A DNA stretch of 64,000 nucleotides from Bauldia litoralis. GTDB lineage: Bacteria; Pseudomonadota; Alphaproteobacteria; Rhizobiales; Kaistiaceae. The notes under the pieces were generated by a model. That model was not told the DNA's origin. It searched no databases and was given only the letters and a program-made list of their open reading frames with translations. The stretch spans positions 1 to 64,000 of the forward strand of contig NZ_FMXQ01000008.1 in NCBI RefSeq assembly GCF_900104485.1, written 5' to 3'. The position numbers were made by a program, and so were the translations under genes. This document shows positions 43,720 to 53,056 of the stretch, in pieces; positions within the stretch are counted from its first letter, which is position 1; each line of letters opens with the position of its first letter.

Positions 43720-44640
43720 ATGCCTGACATCATTTCCATCGGCGAGCCGCTCTTCGAACTCAACCAGCCGAAGGGCGAGGACATCTTTCGCCAGGGCCAT
43801 GGCGGCGACACCTCGAATTGCGCCATCGCCGCCGCCCGCCAGGGCGCCAGCGTCGCCTATGTCACGTCGGTCGGTGCCGACCAGTTCGGCGAGTCCTTCA
43901 TGAAGCTGTGGGCCGACGAGGGCATCGACACCAGCGCGGTGAGCCGCAGCCCGGTCGCCCATACCGGTCTCTATTTCGTCACCCATGCCGCCGACGGTCA
44001 CGTCTTCTCCTACATGCGGGCCGGTTCGGCGGCGAGCCGGATGACGCCGGAGCAGTTGCCGGTCGCGATGATCGAGGGCGCCCGCATCCTTCATGCGTCG
44101 GGTATCAGCCAGGCGATCTCGTCGAGCGCCGCCGATGCCGTCTTCGCCGCGATGCGGATCGCGCGGGCGGCCGGCGTCACCGTCTCCTACGACACCAACC
44201 TCCGTCTCCGGCTGTGGCCGCTCGACCGGGCCCGCGCCGTCATCCATTCCGCCGTGGCGCTTGCCGATATCGTCCGCCCCGGTCTCGACGACGCCCGCCA
44301 CCTGACCGGCCTAACCGACCCGGACAAGATCGTCGATTTCTACCTCGCGATGGGGGCGAAGATCGTCGCCCTGACCCTCGGCGAAGACGGCGCCATCATC
44401 GCCACCGCCGACCGCCGCGAGCGACTGCCGCCGATCGCCGTCAAGCTCGTCGACGCCACCGGCGCCGGCGACATGTTCGACGGCGCCTTCCTCTCCGAAT
44501 ACCTCCGCACCAACGACCCCTTCGCCTCGGCACGCTATGCCAACATGGCGGCGGCGCTGTCGACGGAGGGGTATGGCGCGGTCGCCCCTATGCCGCGTCG
44601 TGATGCGGTCGAGGCGGCGATCGCCGCCGGTCGTCGCTGA
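43720..44640 (+). CDS. PfkB-family sugar kinase, 2-dehydro-3-deoxygluconokinase-like
   Basis: The 306-aa protein shows the ribokinase-fold signatures GGDTSNCAIAAARQGASVAYV near the N-terminus and the C-terminal catalytic DATGAGDMFDGAFLSEYL. Glycine-rich and YDTNLRLRLW blocks fit the 2-keto-3-deoxygluconate kinase branch. No KDPG aldolase or uronate genes are adjacent. The gene follows the divergently oriented LHPP-like gene by 169 bases. Confidence 0.85.
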   Translation: MPDIISIGEPLFELNQPKGEDIFRQGHGGDTSNCAIAAARQGASVAYVTSVGADQFGESFMKLWADEGIDTSAVSRSPVAHTGLYFVTHAADGHVFSYMRAGSAASRMTPEQLPVAMIEGARILHASGISQAISSSAADAVFAAMRIARAAGVTVSYDTNLRLRLWPLDRARAVIHSAVALADIVRPGLDDARHLTGLTDPDKIVDFYLAMGAKIVALTLGEDGAIIATADRRERLPPIAVKLVDATGAGDMFDGAFLSEYLRTNDPFASARYANMAAALSTEGYGAVAPMPRRDAVEAAIAAGRR

Positions 44641-44656
44641 CCGAAGCGGCGAATCG

Positions 44657-45133
44657 TCAGCCGAAACGAATCACTGTCGGGACAAGGGCGTCGCGCAGGT
44701 ATCCCGGATCGACCGCGAAGACCGCCCGGGGTGTCCCGGCCGCCGCCCAGACTGTCCCAAACTGTAACAAGTCCTGATCCAGGAAGGTCGGCAGCTTAAC
44801 CATGTGGCCGAAGGGCGGGATGCCGCCGATGGCGAAACCCGTGGCCTTTCGGACGAAATCGGCATCCGGCCGGACGATCGCCTCGCCGATGGTTTCCGCC
44901 ATCGCCTTTTCGTTGACACGGTTGGTGCCGGAGACCAGGAACAGGTAAGCCTGTTCGCTGTCTTTTCCCTTGAATATCAGGGATTTGACGATTTGACTTA
45001 CAGTACATTCGCAAGCCTGCGCCGCCTCTTCCGCGGTGCGGGTGCTGTCCGGCATCACGGTTACGGAAATCTCCAATCCGAGCCGTTCCGCCTCCTCCTG
45101 GACCCGTCTGGCCGCGGTGGGAAGCTCGGTCAT
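44657..45133 (-). CDS. YbaK/prolyl-tRNA editing domain protein
   Basis: The 158-aa protein begins MTELPTAARRVQEEAERLGL, with AAAGGA ahead of the ATG at 45133; 27 upstream codons are probably untranslated. It carries the YbaK fold with the conserved Lys motif IVKSLIFKG, GTNRVNEKAM, and GFAIGGIPPFGH. Family members hydrolyse mischarged Cys- or Ala-tRNA(Pro), or act on other aminoacyl-tRNAs. It ends 16 bases before the convergent PfkB stop. Confidence 0.88.
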   Translation of the reverse strand: MTELPTAARRVQEEAERLGLEISVTVMPDSTRTAEEAAQACECTVSQIVKSLIFKGKDSEQAYLFLVSGTNRVNEKAMAETIGEAIVRPDADFVRKATGFAIGGIPPFGHMVKLPTFLDQDLLQFGTVWAAAGTPRAVFAVDPGYLRDALVPTVIRFG

Positions 45134-45243
45134 TTCGGCAATTCCTTTTGTGGCGCGAAGTGTGCACAGCCTGATGCCAAGGGTGCGTGTTCTTGCTAAC
45201 ATATTGCTAACCAAGACGCATCCGCGTGAAGGAAGCCAGAACG

Positions 45244-45867
45244 ATGAGTGACGTCACCGAAGGTCAGGGCGGAGCCGGGAATGTGCGGACGCTTCAGTCC
45301 GCCATCCGGCGCGTGCGAACGGCCGAGGCCGAACGCTCCGACGTGGTGGTCGAGTTGCGCGACGCCGAGCGCGCCCGCCTCGAAATGCTGGCGGATGAAC
45401 TGAAGGGCGTCTTCGCCGAAGTCCCTGAGGATAACGACACTTTCGTCTTCAGCATTGGTGCCGGAACGCCGGCGCGGCTGTGGATCGACATGACCTCCTT
45501 CGTCGTCCTTGGCCGCGATCGCAGGACCTATCGCTTCCTCAAGGATACCCGCCTCGGCCGGACGGTGATCATCGAGACCGCCAATCTCGACGAGGTCGCC
45601 GACTGCGTCACCGACTATGTCGCCGAGCGGATCATCGAGCGCGAACGCGCCATCGAAGGCGACTGGGTGATCCGGCGCGCCAAGCGCGAGGAAACTGCGC
45701 GGCGGCAGGAAGAGAAGGGCATTCCCGCCCCGGCGGCAGCGCCCCCGGCGGCAGCGCGTTCGACCGACCGCAAGGCGCTCGGCTGGATCGCGGCGGCGTT
45801 CCTCTTCGGCATCCTTATCGGGGTGGCGGTGCTTCTCGGCTACGCCTGGATCCGTGTTCCCGCCTAG
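45244..45867 (+). CDS. hypothetical protein with C-terminal membrane anchor
   Basis: The ATG at 45244 follows GGAAG by 9-10 bases and is preferred over a GTG 18 bases upstream. The 207-aa protein has a helical N-terminus (residues ~14-60, coiled-coil-like), a compact mid domain (FVFSIGAGTPARLWIDMTSFVVLGRDRRTY, family-typical of small alphaproteobacterial proteins), a Pro/Ala linker, and one membrane helix at ~180-202. Its last four bases overlap the phosphoesterase stop. Function unknown. Confidence 0.7.
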   Translation: MSDVTEGQGGAGNVRTLQSAIRRVRTAEAERSDVVVELRDAERARLEMLADELKGVFAEVPEDNDTFVFSIGAGTPARLWIDMTSFVVLGRDRRTYRFLKDTRLGRTVIIETANLDEVADCVTDYVAERIIERERAIEGDWVIRRAKREETARRQEEKGIPAPAAAPPAAARSTDRKALGWIAAAFLFGILIGVAVLLGYAWIRVPA

Positions 45868-46772
45868 GTGACACCGGGCCCGACCAGCCGTTCTTCGGTC
45901 AGGGTCTCGATCGCGCCGCCATCGGCCCGCGTGCCGCGTTCCTCCATGTCGCATTCGAAACCGCCGTTTGCGGCGGCGATCTGGAAGGTCAGGTAGCTGC
46001 CACCGTGCCGACCGTGGCGGGGCGGCAGCGAGGCCGACGACGCGCCGATCACCGGGATCGGCCCCGACGGTCCGTCGATGCGATCGACGGTCGTGTGGTG
46101 ATTGTGGCCGTGCAGGACCAGTTCGGCGCCGGCGCTCTTCAGGGCCTTGCGGAAGTGGCTGGCGCCAATCAGGCGCCGATGCCAGGGCGCGGAACCGATT
46201 GCCGGCGGGTGATGGATCAGCACGACGCGAAACAGCCCGGCTTCGCCCAACCGCTTGAGTTCCGCCTCGAGACGGTCGGCCTGAGGCTGACGGATCCGGC
46301 CAGTCGCCATCAGCGGTCCCGTGGCGATGGCGCTGGACAGCCCGACAATGGCGACCGGCCCCCGTATCCGGGTGAAGGGAAAGACCACCGGCGCATCGCC
46401 ATGATCGTCGCCGATCATGTAGGGTTGCCAAGTCTTCTCGTAGTGGCGGATGGCGCTCGGCAGGTAAGCATCGTGGTTGCCCGGCACGGCGGTCACCTCC
46501 GTCGGCGCGCCGAGGCCCGCCAGCCATTCGGCGGCGGCGTCGATTTCCGGCGACAGGCCGATGTTGATCAGGTCGCCGGTCACCGCAATGTGGTCGCGCG
46601 GTCGGTCGAGCAATTCGTCGACCAGCACACGCAGGTTCTTCGGGCCGAGATCGGCAGCGCGGTTCCGATGCCAGTTGACGTAGCCGAAGATGCGCTTCGA
46701 GGCGAGCTGGCGCCATCGAACCGACGGCAGGGGACCGAGATGCGGATCGGAAAGCTGGACGAGGGTGAACAC
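45864..46772 (-). CDS. metallophosphoesterase
   Basis: The 302-aa protein has the calcineurin-like metal ligands: LSDPHLG near the N-terminus, VTGDLINIG, VPGNHD, LIHHPPA and VLHGHNHHT. It belongs to the cyclic-nucleotide phosphodiesterase/3',5'-cAMP (CpdA-like) branch. Substrate undetermined. Its stop overlaps the end of the convergent gene at 45244. Confidence 0.9.
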   Translation of the reverse strand: MFTLVQLSDPHLGPLPSVRWRQLASKRIFGYVNWHRNRAADLGPKNLRVLVDELLDRPRDHIAVTGDLINIGLSPEIDAAAEWLAGLGAPTEVTAVPGNHDAYLPSAIRHYEKTWQPYMIGDDHGDAPVVFPFTRIRGPVAIVGLSSAIATGPLMATGRIRQPQADRLEAELKRLGEAGLFRVVLIHHPPAIGSAPWHRRLIGASHFRKALKSAGAELVLHGHNHHTTVDRIDGPSGPIPVIGASSASLPPRHGRHGGSYLTFQIAAANGGFECDMEERGTRADGGAIETLTEERLVGPGVT

Positions 46773-46962
46773 TGGTGCGACGTTCCATGAACTGCGTCGG
46801 CGGGTGGCTGCCGACGTCGTGGGTGGCGTGCCAGGGTATCCCTGATACGGGTGCGGCGGCTTGCCGGCGGGCGGCGACGCCGGACGGCATATAGAGCGAT
46901 GGACAGCGGTCTGCCAACCGTGGCGGCCCGGTCTGGCAGCGGGACAAGGATCGGGAGACGGG

Positions 46963-47427
46963 ATGGCATCCTGGAAGAACCGTCAGTTGGTTCGCGCGTT
47001 TCTGTTCTATTCGCGGTTTCGCAGGGGCATGACCCTCGGCGTGCGCGCCGCGATCTTCGATCCCGAGGGGCGCGTCTTCCTCGTCCGTCACAGCTACGTT
47101 CCCGGCTGGTATCTGCCCGGCGGCGGGGTCGATGCCGGCGAGATCCTCGTCCAGGCGATGGCGCGCGAAGTGATGGAGGAGGGCGGGATCCGGGTCGAGG
47201 GGGCGGACCTGTTCGGAATCTATCTCAACCGTCATGCCTCGCCACGCGACCATGTGGCGCTTTATGTCTGCCGGGACTGGTCGCAGGCAGCGGAGCCACC
47301 GCGCAACCGGGAGATCGTCGACAGCGGCTTCTATGCGATCGATCGCCTGCCACCGGAAACCACCGACGGGACGCGGCGTCGGCTGGACGAAATCGCCGGT
47401 GGCGCGGCGCCCGCGCCGGAATGGTAA
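46963..47427 (+). CDS. Nudix hydrolase
   Basis: The 154-aa protein starts at MASWKNRQLVRA (46963). The Nudix box is GGGVDAGEILVQAMAREVMEEGG, with REVMEEGG supplying the metal-binding Glu residues. The substrate is a nucleoside diphosphate derivative that cannot be specified. It is divergent from the phosphoesterase (190-base spacer). Confidence 0.9.
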   Translation: MASWKNRQLVRAFLFYSRFRRGMTLGVRAAIFDPEGRVFLVRHSYVPGWYLPGGGVDAGEILVQAMAREVMEEGGIRVEGADLFGIYLNRHASPRDHVALYVCRDWSQAAEPPRNREIVDSGFYAIDRLPPETTDGTRRRLDEIAGGAAPAPEW

Positions 47428-47644
47428 GCCGGCCAAGCTGGACGCCCGATGGGGAAAGTGGTATCGCCGCGCACCCTGAGGATCGAACGATGTCCCTGAC
47501 GGCCAACCTGCGACGACGACAGATGCGACGTGGCTTCCAGCCACCGATCGCCGTCCGGCTCCTTGCCTGCCGCAATCGCTGAAAAGCGTCCCGGCCGGCG
47601 GCGGGACCGGACCTGAACAGGATCCGCCATCGCAGGCCCGTCTC

Positions 47645-48151
47645 ATGACCGCCCAACCCTTCTCATACCGTCTCGAATCGCCGGCGGATTCCGCCGAAAT
47701 CGAAGCCCTTCACGCCGAAGCCTTCGGCCCCGGCCGATTTGCCCGTGCTGCCTTCCGGCTGCGCGAGGGCGTGCCGCATCTTCCGGCGCTCTCCTTCGTC
47801 GCCGTCGTCGACGAGGGTGTTGCGGCATCGGTGCGGCTGACCCCGATCACGATCGGCGACAGGCCGGCGCTCCTGCTGGGACCGCTGGCGGTCAAGCCGT
47901 CCTTCAAGGGGCGCGGGGCGGGCAAGCAACTGGTGCGCATGGCCGCCGAAGCCGCGCGCAACGACGGCCATTCCGTGCTGCTCCTGGTGGGCGACCTGCC
48001 TTACTATGGACCCTTGGGATTCGAGCAACTGGCGCCGCATGCGATCACCATGCCGGCGGCGGTCGATCCCGAGAGGGTACTGGTCGCCGGACTGGCGCCC
48101 GGGGTCCTCGACGGCCTGGCAGGCCCGGCCACCGCGGCCCCCCGGCGGTAG
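47645..48151 (+). CDS. GNAT family N-acetyltransferase
   Basis: The 168-aa protein has the acetyl-CoA binding motif A KPSFKGRGAGKQLVRMA and motif B-like YYGPLGFEQL, typical of small GNAT enzymes of the YhbS type. Start ATG at 47645. Substrate unknown. It ends 4 bases before the stop of the convergent operon gene at 48156. Confidence 0.9.
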   Translation: MTAQPFSYRLESPADSAEIEALHAEAFGPGRFARAAFRLREGVPHLPALSFVAVVDEGVAASVRLTPITIGDRPALLLGPLAVKPSFKGRGAGKQLVRMAAEAARNDGHSVLLLVGDLPYYGPLGFEQLAPHAITMPAAVDPERVLVAGLAPGVLDGLAGPATAAPRR

Positions 48152-48155
48152 ACGC

Positions 48156-50252
48156 CTAGCGACCTTCCCGGAACCAGGTGAAGGCGGGGAGGAAAAGCAG
48201 GACGAGGAGCGCCAGGAAGGCCGCCGGTCCCGCGTAGCCGCCAAGCAGCGGTACCCGGACGATGCCTTTCAGCACGCTGGCTTCAGTCATCCTGACGCCG
48301 ATCCAGTCAGACCCCGAGAAGGTGGCTCCGGAGCGGATGGGCACGATCCGGGGAACGATCGGGGCGCCATCGCCGTCGCTCATCCGGGCAATCCGGCCGC
48401 CGGTCGCCTCGGACAGGGGAGCAAGCAGCCTGTCGGTCGAGCGGGCGTCGATGAACTCGCGCGGGTTGGCGGCGCCGACATGGGCGAAAGCGCGCTTGTC
48501 GCCCTGTTCGATGCGATAGAGGCCGATTTCGTCGCCGGGCAGCGTCGCGCTCCACAATCCGGGCTCGACTGGATCGAGGGTCACCGTCTTCGTGGCGCCG
48601 GATGGCGTCCGGACGGTGACGGGGGTGGTGTCCTCGCCCATCGTCTGGCGCTCGATGGTCAGCTCGCCGCCACGGGCCGTGGCGCGGAGCACTTCCTCCT
48701 CGAGGTCGGGCTCTTTCATCAGCCAGTGGGCGAGGCGGCGGAGCAGGTCGACATGCGGGCCGCCCCCCTCGTAGCCGCGCGCCCAGAGCCAGGCATGGTC
48801 GGACAGGAGCATGGCGACACGGCCTTCGCCGACCCGGTTCAGCACCAGCAGCGGCTTGTCGTCGGCGGCGCTCATTACCGTATCGCCTTCGGGCGCACCG
48901 ACGTCGATCACCCGGAACCAGCGGCCCCATTCGGGGGGATCGAAGTTTCCGCCCTTCAGGCCGCGGGTAACCGGATGCTTGTGGCCCGTCTCGGTGACAT
49001 TGGCGCGGAACGGCTTTTCGGTGATCGACCCGGTCGGGGCGACGGGCAGGACCGGAGACAGGGGCGTATCGAACAGGCTGCCATCGCCGGCATAGTCGGG
49101 CCCGGCGGCGATCAGCACGGCCCCGCCATCCTCGACATAGCGGGCGATGTTGTCGAAGTAGAGGATCGGCAGCACGCCGCGATGCTGGTAGCGGTCGAAG
49201 ATGATCAGGTCGAACTCGTCGATCTTCTCCGAAAAGAGCTCGCGGGTGGGGAAGGCGATCAGCGACAGCTGGTTGATCGGCGTCCCGTCCTGTTTCTCGG
49301 GCGGGCGCAGGATGGTGAAATGGACGAGGTCGACCGCCGCGTCGGATTTCAGCAGGTTGCGCCAGGTGCGCTCGCCGGAATGCGGCTCGCCGGACACCAG
49401 GAGAACCCGGAGATTCTCGCGGATTCCCTCGATCGATGCGATGGCGCGGTTGTTGATCTCGGTCAGTTCGCCGTCGAGCGGTTCGGCCTCGAATTCGAGG
49501 ATGTTGGGGCCGCCATGGGCGATCTCGACGGTGAATTCCTCCGTCGCGCCCGGGGTGACCAGTTCGCTCGAAAGCGGATTGCCGTCGCGGGTCACGTTGA
49601 CCCGGACCCGGCCGCCGCTGGTCGCCACGCCGTCGTCGATGACCCGGAAGCGGATCGTCTGGGTCTCGCCAACGATCCCGAAGCGCGGGGCGCTTTCGAT
49701 GATCAGTCGGCGGTCGAACTCGTCGTCATGGCCGGACAGGAGGACATGCACCGGCGCCTTGTGGCCGAGCGCGTCGGCGGTCTTCGGCACGTCGTGGACC
49801 TCGCCATCGGTCAGCACCACGACCGCACCCAGCCGATCGGGCGGGACGTCGACGAGGCTCGTTTCCAGGGGCTCGAAGAGCAGCGTGCCGTCGACGGTCG
49901 CGCCGCCGGCCTTGCCGGCCTCGACGGTCCGCACTTCCACGTTCTGAAACTCCGAGAGACGCTCCTTGAGTTCCGCCTCGGCGATCCGAGTCGCCTCGGC
50001 GCGGTCGTCGAGTTCCTGACTGGCGCTCTTGTCGACGACGACCGCGACGACCGTCGGCAGCGGCTCGCGGTCCTCGCGAAGCGCCACCGGATTGAACAGC
50101 GCCGCGAACAGGATCAACGCGGCGGCGGCGCGGATCCAGGCGCCGCGCATGCGCCGGATGACGCCGGGCAGCACCAGCGCGATGGTGACGATCGCGGCAG
50201 CGATCAGCAGCCACGCAGGCAGCAGCGGCTCGAAGGCGATCGACCAGTTCAT
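48156..50252 (-). CDS. VWA/glutamine-amidotransferase-fold membrane protein of the MoxR operon
   Basis: The 698-aa protein starts with two membrane helices (MNWSIAFEPLLPAWLLIAAA, then ALILFAALFNPV). A von Willebrand-like strand with VVAVVVDKSASQ follows. A class I glutamine amidotransferase-like domain lies in the middle (DLIIFDRYQHRG, and EDGGAVLIAAGPDYAG), with a final helix at the C-terminus (GPAAFLALLVLLFLPAF). It is the last gene of a minus-strand operon with MoxR, DUF58 and DUF4159. These operons assemble or maintain envelope complexes in a way still poorly understood. Confidence 0.75.
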   Translation of the reverse strand: MNWSIAFEPLLPAWLLIAAAIVTIALVLPGVIRRMRGAWIRAAAALILFAALFNPVALREDREPLPTVVAVVVDKSASQELDDRAEATRIAEAELKERLSEFQNVEVRTVEAGKAGGATVDGTLLFEPLETSLVDVPPDRLGAVVVLTDGEVHDVPKTADALGHKAPVHVLLSGHDDEFDRRLIIESAPRFGIVGETQTIRFRVIDDGVATSGGRVRVNVTRDGNPLSSELVTPGATEEFTVEIAHGGPNILEFEAEPLDGELTEINNRAIASIEGIRENLRVLLVSGEPHSGERTWRNLLKSDAAVDLVHFTILRPPEKQDGTPINQLSLIAFPTRELFSEKIDEFDLIIFDRYQHRGVLPILYFDNIARYVEDGGAVLIAAGPDYAGDGSLFDTPLSPVLPVAPTGSITEKPFRANVTETGHKHPVTRGLKGGNFDPPEWGRWFRVIDVGAPEGDTVMSAADDKPLLVLNRVGEGRVAMLLSDHAWLWARGYEGGGPHVDLLRRLAHWLMKEPDLEEEVLRATARGGELTIERQTMGEDTTPVTVRTPSGATKTVTLDPVEPGLWSATLPGDEIGLYRIEQGDKRAFAHVGAANPREFIDARSTDRLLAPLSEATGGRIARMSDGDGAPIVPRIVPIRSGATFSGSDWIGVRMTEASVLKGIVRVPLLGGYAGPAAFLALLVLLFLPAFTWFREGR

Positions 50253-53056
50253 TGCCCGAGACGCTCCAGAAGGGCCGGCACGTGCACCTGGTCCGCCTTG
50301 TAGTTGCCGGTCAGCGTGTACATGACGATGTTGACCCCCGTGCGGAAAGCCATTTCGCGCTGCAGGGGATCGGACGGGATCGTCGCGTAGAGCAGATCGC
50401 CGGCGGCGTTCATCGCCCAGGCGGCGGCAAGGTCATTCCCGGTGATCAGGATCGAGGAAACGCCGTCGCCGGGCTGTGCCGGTCGGTCGCTGCGGCCTTG
50501 ATTGGCCTCCACCGCCTCGACCCATAGCGGCCCGCCGGAATAGCGGCCGGGGAAGTCGTTGAGCAGGTAGAAGGCCTTGGTCAATACATGGTCGACGGGT
50601 ACCGGCTCCAGCGGCGGGACGTCGAGGTTGGCCAGCATGTCGCGCAATCGCTCGACGGCGGGCGTGCCGCTGAAGGTATTGAGGTTGCTGGATCGCTCGA
50701 GCTGGTCGCGGGTATCGAACAGCACTGTTCCACCCTGGCGCATATAGGCGTCGACGCGGGCCATGGTCGCCGATGTGGGCAGGTCGCTGTCCGGGTCGAT
50801 TGGCCAGTAGAGCAGCGGGAAGAAGGTCAACTCGTCCCGTCCGGGATCGACGCCGACCGGGCTGCCCGGCTCGAGGGCCGAGCGTTCGGCAAGGACGCGG
50901 GACAACCCGCTGAGACCGGCCTCGCTGGCCGCATCGATCTCCCCGTTGCCGGTGATCACGTAAGCGAGGCGGGTTTCGCTGACGGCATCGATGGCGAACT
51001 GGTCGCTGGCTTCGTCGGCGACCGCCGGGCCGACCGTGGAGGCTGCGGCGACGACAACGAAACCGATGGCAAGCATCGCCGCGACCGCCGGTCCCCGTCG
51101 CCTGAGGTTCAGCATGCCGTTCAGCCAGAGCACCGCCAGCGCATCCAGCAGGAAGAGCGCCAGCGCCGCGGCAAGCAGCCATGGCCGCAGGTCGGTAGGC
51201 GCCTCGCTCGGGTAGGGCTGGACGGTCGCGTCCGGCACGGATGCCGGGTCGAACCGGGCCAGCGTCGCGGTCTCGTCGAGCAGGTTGAGCGAGCGGAAGC
51301 CCTCCTCGGTGCCGTAGAGGCCGGGCGGATGCTGCGGACCCGGAACGATCGTCGTCGCACTGGCCGGGAGCGGTCGCGCCTCGGCGCCGGGCGGGACGAA
51401 ACGGCCGTAGCCGTCCAGCAGCCGGTAAGGCGCAATGGTCGCGGCGGATTGACCGTCGGCGCTGGTCTGGGTCCGGGCCGCGCTGGAGAAGGCGACGACC
51501 CGGCGCAGCATCTCGACGAAGGCGCCGGAGAGGGGCAGGTTCGACCAGCTCGTATCGGCGGTGACGTGGAAAAGGACCAGCCAGCCGCGGCCGGACTGGG
51601 CGGCGGTGACCAGCGGTGTGCCGTCGTCCAGCGCCGCCCAGGTGCGCTCGGTCAGATCGCCGTCCGGTTCGGCAAGGACCTGGCGCTTGATCAGCACGTC
51701 TTCGGGGACGGTCATCCCGGCGAAGGGGCTCGTCTCAGAGAAACTGGCGAGCGGCTGCTCCTCCTGCCAGGTCAGGCTGCCGCCGAGGGCGCGGTCGCCC
51801 TGCCGGAGACGCGCCGGGATCAGGGAATCGGTCGCAGCGGAAAGGTGGGGGCCGGCGAAGCGGACCAGCGTGCCGCCCTCGGCCACCCAATCGGCGACCG
51901 CGGTCTCGACATCCGCCGGCAGCGTGCCGATATCGGCCATGACAATGACCGAGGCGCCGGCTTCGATCAGTTCAGGCACGGCCACGGTGGCGTTGGCGTC
52001 GCGCGGTTCCTGGACATCGGCGAAGGGCTGGACGGCGCGGGCGATGTAATAGAGCGGCGAGAGCAGGGGCTGCGCGGCATCGGCGGCGGCGCCCGACAGC
52101 AGGCCGACCCGGCGGCGGCGCCAACGCTCGTCGAGGAGCTGCACCGCGCCGGCTGTCTCGGCACCGACGATATCGAGCCGGGCGATGTCGTTGCGCAACT
52201 CGACCGGCAAGTCGATGCGCGCCTCGGTCGACGCTTCGCCGGAGGGGAAGTCGAAGGGGAAATCGCCGATCGAGCGGCCCTTGATGTCAGTGGCGCGCAC
52301 GAACCCGGCGGCAGGAAGACCGGCGTCGTCGCGGATGACCGGGACGTTGAGCGCGTCGGCGCCGCCGATCGGCGGGGTCAGCGCCATGGTCTCGGTCGCG
52401 GAGTCGGCATAGACCACCATCGGGCCGTCGATCCATTCGGCGAGGTAGCCACCGAAGGCGGCATTGGTATCGCCGCCGAGCCCGTCGGAAAGCCAGGCGA
52501 GCCCGCCAAAGGGCGTTTCGCGGATGGCCGCGTCGATCGTCGGGACGAGGTCGCTGTAGCTGGCGGCGTAGGGGCGCGGGGCGAGGGCTTCGAGCCGGCG
52601 GGTGGTTTCCGCCGCGTCCGCCGGTGCCAGTTCCTGGCCCGGGCCGTCGGCGGTGGCGAGCAGCGACATCGGGCGGCCGTCTTCCTCGGCGAGACCGATC
52701 ACCCGCCGCGCCGTCTCGACGGTCGCCTCCCAATGCGGGGCGGAGGCCCAGCCGTTGTCGACGACGAGCAGGAGGGGGCCGGATCCCGGCGCCTGCTCGG
52801 TCGCCGGCTTGTAGACCGGGCCGGCAAGCGCGACGATCAGCGCCGCGGCCATCAGGCAGCGCAGCAGGATCAGCCACCACGGGGTGCGGGCCGGCTGTTC
52901 CTCCTTGCGGCTGATTTCCAGCAGTAGGCGGGTCGGCGGGAAGCTTTCCGTCTTCGGCTTCGGCGGGGTGACGCGCAGCAGCAGCCAGATCAGCGGCAGC
53001 GCCAGCAGTGCCAGCAGGATCGGCGCATAGGCGAAGGCGAAGGGCAGCCCGCTCAT
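50249..53056 (-). CDS. BatA-like / DUF4159 membrane protein
   Basis: The 935-aa protein opens with the aerotolerance regulator (BatA) N-terminus MSGLPFAFAYAPILLALLALP. Two membrane helices bracket residues ~10 and ~60, with further helices at about 642-660 and 675-695. The C-terminal ~210 residues match DUF4159 (LTFFPLLYWPIDPDSDLP, and VDAYMRQGGTVLFDTRDQ). Start overlaps the DUF58 stop by 4 bases and the end overlaps the next gene by 4 bases, so the operon is tightly coupled. Function unknown. Confidence 0.82.
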   Translation of the reverse strand: MSGLPFAFAYAPILLALLALPLIWLLLRVTPPKPKTESFPPTRLLLEISRKEEQPARTPWWLILLRCLMAAALIVALAGPVYKPATEQAPGSGPLLLVVDNGWASAPHWEATVETARRVIGLAEEDGRPMSLLATADGPGQELAPADAAETTRRLEALAPRPYAASYSDLVPTIDAAIRETPFGGLAWLSDGLGGDTNAAFGGYLAEWIDGPMVVYADSATETMALTPPIGGADALNVPVIRDDAGLPAAGFVRATDIKGRSIGDFPFDFPSGEASTEARIDLPVELRNDIARLDIVGAETAGAVQLLDERWRRRRVGLLSGAAADAAQPLLSPLYYIARAVQPFADVQEPRDANATVAVPELIEAGASVIVMADIGTLPADVETAVADWVAEGGTLVRFAGPHLSAATDSLIPARLRQGDRALGGSLTWQEEQPLASFSETSPFAGMTVPEDVLIKRQVLAEPDGDLTERTWAALDDGTPLVTAAQSGRGWLVLFHVTADTSWSNLPLSGAFVEMLRRVVAFSSAARTQTSADGQSAATIAPYRLLDGYGRFVPPGAEARPLPASATTIVPGPQHPPGLYGTEEGFRSLNLLDETATLARFDPASVPDATVQPYPSEAPTDLRPWLLAAALALFLLDALAVLWLNGMLNLRRRGPAVAAMLAIGFVVVAAASTVGPAVADEASDQFAIDAVSETRLAYVITGNGEIDAASEAGLSGLSRVLAERSALEPGSPVGVDPGRDELTFFPLLYWPIDPDSDLPTSATMARVDAYMRQGGTVLFDTRDQLERSSNLNTFSGTPAVERLRDMLANLDVPPLEPVPVDHVLTKAFYLLNDFPGRYSGGPLWVEAVEANQGRSDRPAQPGDGVSSILITGNDLAAAWAMNAAGDLLYATIPSDPLQREMAFRTGVNIVMYTLTGNYKADQVHVPALLERLGQ

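Noticed and set aside
47490-47582. 30-codon frame starting at 47490
   Set aside because: No good ribosome binding site, Arg-rich composition and no context; likely chance.
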